DNA of 64,000 bases, from NCBI GenBank assembly GCA_050084515.1, contig CM114271.1, positions 60,140,001 through 60,204,000 on the forward strand, given 5' to 3'. The DNA is from Blasia pusilla (lineage: Eukaryota; Marchantiophyta; Marchantiopsida; Blasiales). Positions within the stretch are counted from its first letter, which is position 1. Each line of letters opens with the position of its first letter. The notes under the pieces were generated by a model. The model worked only from the letters and a program-made list of their open reading frames with translations, was not told where the DNA came from and did not search any database. The translations under genes and the position numbers were made by a program. Below, one piece after another: positions 49,586 to 58,233 of the stretch.

Positions 49586-52335
49586 ATGAGCATATTAGAC
49601 AGTCGAGGAGGAAGAACTGACCCAACGTGCACCACAAAGAGAAAGAAAACACAAGCAACCAAGGAAGGGAGCATCACTCCCAAGTCCATCAGGATTCCTG
49701 CGTCATCATCTCGAGGTCCTCGTTCGGCGAATGAGATAAGGCAACAAGAAATAGAGGAGCGGGAAAGGGAAGCAGATATGCACAAGCAAGAGGTTCTAGC
49801 AAAACGTGTTGTGGAGGAGCTCGCTAAGCAAAAACGCCGAGGCAAAGGCATCAAAGGCCTTGAAGAAAAGAGTCGCGGACGAGAAACGCAAGAAGAAGCG
49901 TCTTGACGCCTCTGTGAGGAGAGCAGAATTGGCAAAAGCTTGAAGAGAAAAACCAATCGCCATTGAAGAAAGCCCTGCCCGTCCAACAAAGAGTGTTGAG
50001 ATGCAGGAAATGTCTCCGATGAGGTCTAGGGATACCATGAATCTAAAATCGGCTGAGGAAACGACCGAAGTTCAAGTGACGGACAATGAGGTCATGAGGA
50101 CAGAAAGTGTGGAGATAGTGGACATCTCTGAAAAAGCAGGAGAAAAGTCCTCCTCGTCTTTGAGCCCTATGGAAGAAATCCACTTTTATGGGATCGATGA
50201 GTTTCCCGTGGACTTGCCATTTCTTTGTCCCCAGAGCAGCGGTTATGGCTCGACCCACCACCCAATCTTTGAGCGGGTAAGAAAAAATTTGAGTTATGTG
50301 AACGCTCATTATGCAATTCATTGGCAAAACACTGCATGTTATTGACTTGGTCTGCATTATGGTAGGTTGTTAAGCAGATGACACTGATGGAGGGCAAAAA
50401 CGCCCCGAGAATTCCACTTTATCGATTGCGGACAATGGAGTACGTCCGCGAAATTCAGTCGGAGGAGGACATTGCAAAGCTCAAACAGTCGGCAACAATT
50501 GCATCCTATGTCGACACCTTCCCTCCGTTCTATGTTCAGCCTTAGAATGAACATGGAACCCAAGCGATGGTGACGGAAGAGGACTTGGAGGCACTGGATA
50601 CTTTCTGGAGGATGAGAGATCAGGAGTTCTGAAGAGCAATTGAAGGAACCAAATTCAGCTGGATGCGGAACCTTTACTTCTTCATCTGGGATGGAAACCA
50701 CAAGTACATGGCATGGACGTACTTTGCAGAGGAGCGCCCAAATTCATGGGAGGCGCATTTTTGCGTGAAGGCAGTCGTGCTCCATCCATTTCCTCATCAC
50801 ATGGCAATGGTGGAAATGGCAATGCATGCGATGAATACGTAAGTTTCCTCTTCCTTAAGTTTGATTGCTTCAACCCGTCAGAGTCAGACGGGTTGAATAA
50901 TTGGAAAGCTTAAAGATTTGAGTCTCTTGCGACTATCCTGTTTGTGGTCAATGCCATAATCAAGCAAACCGTCGGAGTCCGACGGGTTGCCCGGTGGCCA
51001 AGCACAACATCGACGGGTGGAAAAATGAATGCATGATTTATTTGTTATGCAATCTTTCAGACTCGGACGAGTTGCACAATGAGAGGTAACAAATCATTGG
51101 ACATCTAAAAGCAACTCGTCGGAGTCCGATGAGTTGCTGGATTGTCTGGTATTTTTTGGAACCTATTGGCCGAAAGCAACTCGTCGGAGTCCGATGAGTT
51201 GCTGGATTGTCTGGTATTTTTTGGAACCTATTGGCCGAAAGCAACTCGTTGGACTCTGATGGGTTGCATTTCCTCCCCAGGTTAGGTGGTCGGAGTACGA
51301 GAGCTTGTTTTTAGGCATCCAATTGCAGCTTTACAAGGAATTGCGCAACCCTTCGGACTTCGATGGGTTGATATGTGCAGTTTTTTCCCGGAAACCTGTC
51401 CCCGAATAGAAGTCATTCTACAACCCGTCAAAGACCGACAGGTTGTAACCAAGGACTAAATCGGTTGGATGAAGGGACATACAAAAAAAGAGTGCAACCC
51501 GTTGGACTCCGATGGGTTGCAATTCTCTCTAAAAATTTTGAGAGTGTTGCAACAAGTGTAACACAAAAATAAGTGTTGCGATCCGTCGGACTTCGACGGG
51601 TTGCAACACTTATCCCTGTGTTACCATTTTGACCCCCATGGGTTGACAGAATTGCGACCCGTCAGAGTCCGACGTGTTGGAGGAACCCAATTGCTTGCAG
51701 TGTTCTTACTTTGTGTTTCGATGTGCAAGATTGTATCTGAGGGGAACGTCAGCCACCACTGGATCCAGGATTGCAATAGGGTGAAGAAGGTACTTACGAC
51801 GCACCCAGCAGAGTACAAGGGATTCCTCGGCAACAGTCTGGTGAATAAGATGCTTGCGAAGGAAGCTCAAATAAAAAAGAAGACTTGGGCAAATACCTTC
51901 ATTTCCCAAGATGCAGCCGTCACAATCCTATGTTGGTCCAAGATCCAGGCCGCCAAGAAGAGTGCTTCGTTGGAACTGGAGCGAAGGGAGAACATGTCTG
52001 CGTCGGAATGTGTAAAGTTTATTTAGGCTGCCGTATCTCCAGCTACAAAGTACACTGCAAGCAAGATGCATCGATACATTGCGATTCTCAACCTTGAACT
52101 TGGCTTGGAGTTTTAAAAGGAGCTCAAGGCAATAATCAAGCGCCAGCAGAAGAGAGACGAAGATCCACAGGGTCGGATCAGCGAGAAAGTGTCTCTTGAT
52201 CGCATGCATAGATTTGCATTGTTTGGGATATCCGAGTTTCGGAAAATCCGACTAATGAAAATCAGTCTCGAGGGCACTGAGGCCCAAAAGCGGGCGGCAC
52301 ACCATCCTCCAGGAGTTTTAGATCCAGTGATCTCC
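49586..52335 (+). pseudogene. broken gene with ParB/sulfiredoxin-like motif
   Basis: Part 1 (from about 49,586) is a Lys/Glu-rich coiled-coil-like stretch ('IRQQEIEEREREADMHKQEV'); a one-base shift near 49,830 moves it into the frame of 50,001-50,276. Part 2 follows a GT-AG intron (50,277-50,377) and reads 'RIPLYRLRTMEYVREIQSEEDIAKL', 'TFPPFYVQP' and 'FFIWDGNHKYMAW', the order of a ParB/Srx-type fold (IPL-L-YVRE-SEEDI, then DGNHR; here Lys replaces Arg). Stops TAG and TGA interrupt it. It ends at a GTAAGT donor near 50,838. Part 3 (about 51,700-52,335) continues after a palindrome-filled intron, with two more stops and no known domain. The true start is unclear. ParB-like domains bind DNA or nucleotide in bacteria; the role here is unknown. 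Confidence 0.5.
50866..51680. repeat. cluster of about eleven palindromes in an intron of the ParB-like gene
   Basis: Copies start near 50,868, 50,964, 51,050, 51,111, 51,176, 51,241, 51,343, 51,418, 51,494, 51,576 and 51,652. 50,964-50,990 is close to the consensus. Units 51,111-51,175 and 51,176-51,240 are identical 65-bp tandem copies with arms GCAACTCGTCGG / CCGATGAGTTGC, showing a matched change in the outer arms. The cluster begins just after a GTAAGT donor and ends before the next coding stretch. Confidence 0.9.
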
Positions 52336-53580
52336 CAACAACAGAGCCCATCTCGAAAGCTTCCCTGTAAGCTTGTCGGACTCCATCAACCACTTCAGTG
52401 GTTGATGATCAGTGATGATGGTAAAGGGGTTTCCGAATAAGTAACATCTGAAATGCGCGACAACCCACACCGCAACCAAGCACTCACCCTCATACGAGCT
52501 GCACTTTGTCTATGCAGCGTTGTTCGAGCGGCTAGCGTAAGCCACCACCAATTCTCTACCCTCATCATCATGCTGGGTGAGAACCTCTCCAAGCCCCAAC
52601 ATGCTCCAATCTGTGTGCAACTGGAAAGGACGCCCCCTGATCGGTCTCCTCAAGATGGGCGCGGACGTCAACCTGTCCTTGAGCAACTGAAATGCTCGCT
52701 CCTTCTCATCCCCCCAGTGCCACTTGTGATCCACCTTGGTCAAAAAGGTTAGCGGCTTCGCAATCGAACTGAATCCCTTGACGTACCGCCGATAGAAGTT
52801 TGCCAATCCCATGAATGCGCAAACACGGCTCACATCCGTAGGGCGTGGAATGCGTGAGATAGCATCTACATTCGTCTGCTAAACACCAAGGCCCCTAGGT
52901 ATATCGTATGACCCAAGTACTCGATCTGGTCGTAGAAGAACTTGCATTTGCCAAGATGTACCTTCAGCCCATGTAATTGCAATCGTCGAAATACCTCCTC
53001 TAGATGTCGCTCATGCTCCTCAACCGTGGCGCTAAAGACTACGATGTCATCAATATAACACCTAGCAAAATCCACACCAGCCAAGATCCTATCCATAACC
53101 CTTTGAAACTCAGCTGGGGCGTTCTTTAACCCGAATGGTAAGATCCGCCACTAGTACAAACAATACTTCCCGTGAGGATCGATGCCCCAAAATGCCGTCT
53201 TCTACCTGTCCTCCAATCTGATAAGCTGTTGACGGTATCCGCCTTGCAAATCCAATGAACTGAAGACCTTTGCATGCCCAATCGCATCAAAGATATCCTC
53301 AGGGGTGGGCATGGCATACCTATTGGCCTTTGTCTGCCAATTGATAGGTCGGTAATCTCCACACATTTGCCTATCCGTCTAGTTGCCATGCACATCCTTC
53401 TTTGCGGGTATGACAGTGGCAGATGCATACTCTCCATGCGACATCTCCACTAGTCCTGCTCCAACCAAGTCCTCGCTTCTACTCTGAATCAGAGCCCTCT
53501 CCATGTCACAGTACTTGTATGGTCAAAGGAAGATCGGCGTGTCACTCGACAACTCAATGCGGATCCCTAGACCCTCCAGT
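52335..53580 (-). pseudogene. Ty3/gypsy reverse transcriptase and partial RNase H
   Basis: In order: 'LVEMSHGEYASATVIPAKKD', 'CGDYRPINWQTKANRYAMPTPEDIFDAIGHAKVFSSLDLQGGYRQ', 'LPFGLKNAPAEFQRVMDRILAG' and the catalytic 'CYIDDIVVFS' (53,096-52,866 frame), then 'FMGLANFYRRYVKGFSSIAKPLTFLTK', 'FQLHTDWSMLGLGEVLTQHDDEGRE' (RNase H start) and 'LKWLMESDKLTGKLSRWALLL' ending near 52,340. Several stops and frame changes. Copies RNA to DNA in intact relatives. Confidence 0.88.
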
Positions 53581-53989
53581 GTACCCAAATCATGCATACT
53601 AAATGCAAAATAGCTCCTATAACTACTAAGGAATTGGTGTATCCGACGCCGCTCTCCTCGTGTCAACTAAGGGCCCACATCTGGCTCCCAAGTCTCCATC
53701 GTGACTACGATAGGACTCTCCGCGCGGATTTCAGTGGTTGCAATGGTGCAACCCCGTCTCGGATAATAGAACTCTCATCTCCACGTGCAGTACCCGGAAC
53801 CACGCTCGATGCTGTGGCTATCATCTCCTGTCGTACTTGCAAAACATCCCAAGCAGTCCAAGGGTGTCTCTCCCGATCACCCCTAATGTCTGGATCTCCT
53901 CGGATCTCGTCCCCAACCACTGCCTCAACCATCTTGATAGGCATGGGGCTCACCAACGCAACAAGTGTGATCTGTCGCATCCTCAAACA

Positions 53990-54960
53990 ACGTTGCTTAG
54001 CTACTCCCAAGCTGAGGATCCATGTCAAGCAATTCAAGTCCATCGCCTAACCCAAGACATGGCGTCGTGATGCCTCTAACACTGACAATACTACCGTCAC
54101 TCCTATGGGAAATCCCATCGCTCACTCTCTCTCGTCGGCGTTCGGCTCCACCAACCGCTGAACCTGGTAATCCCAAAATAAGCCAAGACCGGCCTCCTTG
54201 TATGCATAGGAAGCGGGAAAACTTGTAAACGTGGGCAAGGTTGCCCACGGCTTGCGTATCCTGTTGACCACAGTCAACGGTGGTCCATCATCGTGCCTCA
54301 CTACATGTGATCGCAGACCTGGATGCAGAATGGAATCCACTAACAAATGGGAGGGGTGTTCCACTCTCGCATATGCCCTCCGTAACACCGCATGGGGCAC
54401 CAAGTTGGTCCACCATAGAAGCGGGCGATGGGATCTATAACCTACACTCACCGCATCCAAGAACACTGTTGGGCCGATCCAGGCACGCACTTGATGAGCA
54501 CTTGTCACCACCCATGACTTGGAGTCTCCTAAGATCGGCACATTCTCGAGTATGTAGGTTGGAGAACGAGACTGGTGCTCCTGCAACTGCTGTAAGACCC
54601 TCAACATCTCCCAAAATAACCTGGACCGAGTATCAACCAACATGCTGCCTTGTCTAGCACTAAATTGGCCCTGACTTGGCCAAGCGGCAATGACCAAATC
54701 AATGGTCCCTACCCGCTCTAAGTCCTACGCCTGACAAAGAATGAACCCCTCGGTAGGGAACTCGGTACTTCAGACTACACGGACGAGACAATAAGTCAAG
54801 AAAACGTAGGTGTAACTGCGCCACATATCGTAGTGAGACGCGCCTCGCAACATCATCACTCTCCACATACAGGTATTGCTGCAGTCGCACTCCTTTATGC
54901 AAAACGGCAGCTAACCCGGTGCTAATCCCTCCAAAGAGATCTAACACTCGAATACCCTCC
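53990..54960 (-). pseudogene. C5 cytosine DNA methyltransferase domain inside the retrotransposon polyprotein
   Basis: Motifs appear in the order of a C5 cytosine methyltransferase, which transfers a methyl group from S-adenosylmethionine to cytosine. Motif I is 'VLDLFGGISTGL' (about 54,947), with an acidic 'YVESDD' after the next strand. Motif IV region is 'DLVIAAWPSQGQF' (about 54,697-54,660), where the catalytic Cys of PCQ is Ser (AGT). Motif VI is 'ENVP' (54,547). Motif VIII-like is 'YRSHRPLLWWTNLVP'. Downstream are 'RKPWATLPTFTSFP' and 'EPNADERE-stop-AMGFP' (TGA at 54,124-54,122), then 'GLGDGLELLDMD' or, in the next frame, 'LGQAMDL' (motif X-like). A frameshift and a stop lie between motifs I and IV. 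The domain is flanked by retroviral-type protease and reverse transcriptase on the same strand. It is inactive in this copy. Confidence 0.82.
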
Positions 54961-55541
54961 TCCGTGATACACCACACAATGGGTGTGGTGTCCAAGGATG
55001 TCATCGTAGCACTCATAACTACCTCGGGTTCCTCTGACCCGTCATGCTTTGGTGCCAACGCCTCACTCCACGCGGTCTGCACACGCTCATGTGCCAATCA
55101 TCAAAGCTCCTCAATCGAGCCCCACAGCGGCACCTCTCCTCCATCGAATGATGCAACTACCATAATACTCCTCTTCATAGAAATGTCAGGAACAGGAGTA
55201 TCCTCTATATAGACATGTCCCTCAATCAAATCACTAGGCTAAGTGATGGCACTCCTAAATGCTGCTAAGGTCGCCACCTCTCCTGGTCATTGCTCAATCA
55301 CTGCACCTGTGAATCGAACGGGTAATGAGCTAAGGCGCCCATCACTTGACTGCCATCCTGGTCTGTAGGACGGTGACTCTTCCCAGTAATCCAGGGAAAA
55401 CCCCATCGGGTATAACACTGCTCCACCAACCAAGACGTCTTAGGACTCTGCATCAGTCACTATCGCCTTGCCTCACACCATAGACTCATCTGTAGGATGT
55501 CCCAGGAGAATCCTCACCATGACCTCCTGTCGAGTGATATA

Positions 55542-56553
55542 TTATGTGATACTTGCTCCACCCAAGGATGTCTGTATCCGGAATGGACAACGCTCCACAT
55601 CGGCTCTCGTCAAGCCCAATCCTCTGAAAGACGTTTGCCCCAACATCAGGGGTTGCACTCCTGAATCCAACAAGACGCACTGCGGACTAAAAGCTCTACC
55701 TTTGGGACTCACCGACTGGAAGACCTCTCCTTGGTTATCCAGCAACACAACACCAGGAGAAGCCATGGAATGCTCTATCGCGGGTCTAGCGGGCATCTTC
55801 GCCATCCTAGCAACTGCAGCCTGCCATGAATCTGACGTGGACGGCCCGAGCATCCGCTCCAAGGGCAAGTCCATCACCTCCTCTGCAATCACCTCTGAAC
55901 GTGATGCAGGAACTCCAACTCCGTGCTCACATAGTGAAGCGGCCAACCACAAAGCCTCGGCGGGCGTATCCCCCAACGTCATAACATCGGAAGCTGAAAA
56001 TAAAGGAGTGCGGTACACAACGGTGGCCGCCCCCAACAACGTGCTTGACACATGCCCCTACTGAGCATCAACAATAGGAGTCGTCGTACTCGCTTCTCCC
56101 ATCGCCCTTCGTGCCTGCACACCAACAACATCACCAACTCTCCAGGAACTTTGATGAGGACCCATCGATGGGGTCCTCATCGCTTCAGACAACGTGAAAG
56201 ACTGAGGAAGCTTAGTCTGTTTTTTGGCGTCCCCTCGCTGTGGATACAACTCTGCGGTTGCTCCACGCGTCACAAACATGGCGGCCTCCATCTCGCCAAC
56301 CCCGCACATCCAACCAAGATCCTCCATATCTCTGGCTGCTCCATATGATGTCGATGCCACGGATCCGGCATCGGATAACCTCAATGCCATAGTAGGAATC
56401 TGTCCTGTAGCTATTGTATCTGAGAAGCCATCCCAACCTCACATCCGGCCTCTCCCTCGGCGCGTCTAGGTGGTGGTACTCTACCTCCTCCATGGGCAGC
56501 TTCACCATCCTGTCGGGAAAGGGCTTGAGAGAGGGAAGGGGGTATATCTCCAA
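55542..56553 (-). pseudogene. gag-like region and aspartic protease of the gypsy element
   Basis: 56,553-56,058 gives gag-like text in two frames ('YHHLDAPRERPDVRLGWLL', 'LPQSFTLSEAMRTPSMG'). 56,051-55,542 is open for 169 codons and contains 'QCVLLDSGVQPLMLG', a retropepsin-type DSG active site at 55,667-55,659, followed by 'IQTSLGGAS'. Past a stop, the same reading continues with 'DVLVGGAVLYPMGFSLDYWEESPSYRPGW', a linker that I associate with this plant/algal gypsy family. The related fragment at 42,870-43,725 lacks the active site. The opposite-strand frame at 55,468-56,064 is a shadow. Confidence 0.75.
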
Positions 56554-56809
56554 GAGAGCTTAAGAGCTCATTCTCTCTTTGTAAAGTAAGATCCAATCTC
56601 TCTCTACACCATCTCACACCATAGCTCTCAAAGGTGTGCACTTTCTCTCATGTCAAACCAAACCCACTCTCTTAATGAGAGGCTTGGGTTATACTCACAA
56701 GGCAAGGGACCATAGCTCCGCCACCTTATGCCAAGAGGTTCAACAAAGAGAGAATGAGCTCTTAAGCTCTCTCACTTGGAGGTATACCCCCTTCCCTCTC
56801 CTAAGCCCT
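56521..56809. repeat. inverted repeat within the LTR region
   Basis: 56,521-56,583 is the reverse complement of 56,741-56,809, with a few mismatches and a small indel; shared words are 'gagggaagggggtata', 'ctccaag' and 'gagagcttaagagctcattc'. About 155 bases lie between the arms. It means that two LTR pieces meet head to head at the start of the internal region, a rearrangement or snap-back product. Confidence 0.8.
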
Positions 56810-57093
56810 CTCAACGGTAACCTATGCTCGCAGGTCACCTCCTTGGCTCTTGACGTGCTGTACCGGATCAAGGTCCACTTCCCAAAGTGGAAAGTCAAAT
56901 ATCCCTAATATGGAAACCTACCCAAAAAAGTAAGTTCTCTATATGGCTCCAAATGAGCCGAAACAAAGGGAAAACCTGCTCTCTCAGGTTTCCCCGGGCC
57001 TCAACAGATCATCCTCGACCTCCTGGGCCTATTCTCCACTACTCCTGCAGACGCTCTGCTAGATCCCATCAATCTATCCTAATAGTCGTGACA
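56566..57093 (-). repeat. 5' LTR of the methyltransferase-bearing gypsy element
   Basis: Begins TGTCACGACTATTAGGATAG at 57,093 and matches 36,611-37,316 along its length without the (GA)n expansion. The 3' border is not clean because an inverted copy of an inner LTR segment follows (see the inverted repeat entry), and no primer-binding site could be identified. Confidence 0.65.
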
Positions 57094-57094
57094 A

Positions 57095-57465
57095 CCATTG
57101 AAGATGTGGAGGAACTTATTGGCAAGGCTAGGCCAAATATTTAACAACATCCAATGGTTGAAAGAAAGTTTATCACCATGTTACCATGAAAATGCTACAA
57201 CGCCTTAGAACAAGACTAGTTAAAGTCCTCGTACTCTTTCTTGATCCATCAATTTCTCCCCTCCTCCTTATCGTTGAAATTATGGAGGGATTTAATCACA
57301 AGGCTTGTGGCAAGTTTCACCACCATCTAATGGTTGTAAGAAATGTTAAAAGCATGTTAACATGAAAATGCCACAAGAGTCAAAATATCCATACGCAATG
57401 CCATCTTCCTCTTTCGGAACACCTTTCCACACCCCTTAATATGGTCCAAAAATCAAGAATAGTTT
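57095..57465 (+). repeat. extra copy of the 29.5-31.2 kb tandem unit
   Basis: Matches 30,808-31,170 almost base for base ('ttggcaaggctaggccaaatatt', 'atttaatcacaaggcttgtggc', 'tctaatggttgtaagaaatg'). It begins immediately beside the LTR start at 57,093, so the gypsy LTR interrupts or borders a repeat unit. Confidence 0.85.
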
Positions 57466-57779
57466 TCTAGAGGGGCATCGGTACCCACAGCCAATGAACG
57501 CATGGTATATATTCTAACAACAACAACAAAACCCCTTAACAATGGAACATGGACTTCTTAAGCACATAAGTCATTGTTTATGACTAGATATTACTAGATA
57601 AGTGAAACAAGTACGACTAGTCTTGACTGAAGGGTATTGATAATTGCTTTTGTCATAAGGAGATGACTAGGTGAGTTGCATGAACATAAATTTTATGACT
57701 CAACCATTTTAGTCATAGTTTGAGTCATTCTTTCGGTGAGTCATTTATAGCCTAGTCATAAAAACAACACATTGCTTCT
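57466..57779. other. short spacer, nothing recognised
   Basis: Contains '(aac)n'-like sequence near 57,520 and 'agtcat/gactca' words at 57,560-57,770 that recur irregularly. No gene. Confidence 0.4.
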
Positions 57780-58223
57780 AGTGTTGATTCCTTTGGCTTT
57801 GTCCCCACGAGTAGCTTCGCCCCTCTCTCACCTAAGGCTAGTCACAAGACACGTGTGCGTCTCACTTAGCGTAAGTCTTTCCGTTGGTTTAGCCGCCCTT
57901 TCTAGTCCCGCGATTAGCTAGTCTAGGTTGCATTTTTGTGGGTCACACCAAGTTCTTTCCTCCTTGAACCCACAATTATGACTCGCGTCTTGGATCCCCC
58001 CTATTGTGAGTGCCAAAGACTTAGCTATTTGTGATGCTCCCCCACTTAGTTGAGTCGACATTCTCTTTGTCTTGAGTTGGGCCACCCCTAAAGATACCAT
58101 AGGTAATGCTTGAGTTGAATTCACCAACGCCTTGGATTATGGCCTTATCTTTTGCTGGACATCCAAGCTTGCACCAATCTAATCTAACTCGACGTGTCAG
58201 ATCATACTAAGTATATCATATTT
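57780..58223 (-). mobile_element. leader and gag start of a second gypsy copy
   Basis: Directly downstream (minus strand) of the primer-binding site at 58,231-58,224. It carries the frame 58,127-57,918 ('LSGGASQIAKSLALTIGGIQDASHN') that matches the relic at 3,546-3,761. The element breaks off near 57,780, so only the start of this copy remains. Confidence 0.6.
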
Positions 58224-58231
58224 TGATACCA
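58224..58231 (-). other. tRNA-Met-type primer-binding site
   Basis: On the minus strand the LTR end ...TGCTGCA is followed by AT and then TGGTATCAAAATATG, close to the TGGTATCAGAGC of plant initiator tRNA-Met primer sites. The usual spacing of two bases from the LTR is kept. Confidence 0.6.
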
Positions 58232-58233
58232 AT

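Larger units (their letters stand above)
43726..52335. mobile_element. putative two-gene DNA transposon rich in 27-bp palindromes (degenerate)
   Basis: Between two fragments of one gypsy family lies about 8.6 kb with a distinct make-up: a minus-strand DDE/SWIM transposase (48,107 to 44,152), a divergent plus-strand gene with a ParB-like motif (about 49,586 to 52,335), and about 30 palindromes confined to the leader regions, introns and ends. Both genes are broken by stops and frameshifts. I could not find terminal inverted repeats or a target duplication, so the borders are set by neighbouring elements. Grouping the two genes into one element rests on the shared palindromes and divergent layout. 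Confidence 0.45.
52335..57093 (-). mobile_element. Ty3/gypsy-like retrotransposon carrying a DNA methyltransferase domain (3'-truncated)
   Basis: Order on the minus strand: LTR (from 57,093), gag-like region (56,500-55,700), aspartic protease (active site about 55,667), linker, C5 cytosine methyltransferase (about 54,950-53,990), reverse transcriptase (about 53,560-52,870) and part of RNase H (to about 52,335). The rest of RNase H, the integrase and the 3' LTR are missing at the junction with the palindrome-rich element. Stops and frameshifts occur throughout. Confidence 0.8.

Noticed and set aside
48926-49906. 326-codon plus-strand open frame
   Set aside because: Its first 110 codons translate the 67-bp palindrome array; only the part from about 49,586 is kept as the start of the ParB-like pseudogene.
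49402-49989. 195-codon minus-strand open frame
   Set aside because: It lies opposite the coiled-coil coding part of the ParB-like gene and has no domain; the plus-strand reading continues across the intron into the ParB-like part, so this is a shadow. Some doubt remains for 49,402-49,585.
48978-51680. Palindrome clusters as a CRISPR array
   Set aside because: Spacers are partly repeated, spacing varies from 39 to 200 bases between clusters, and the host is a eukaryote with no cas genes.
55468-56064. 198-codon plus-strand open frame, conserved with 43,306-43,692 on the other strand
   Set aside because: The conservation is explained by the opposite strand, which encodes the gag/protease region with the DSG active site.
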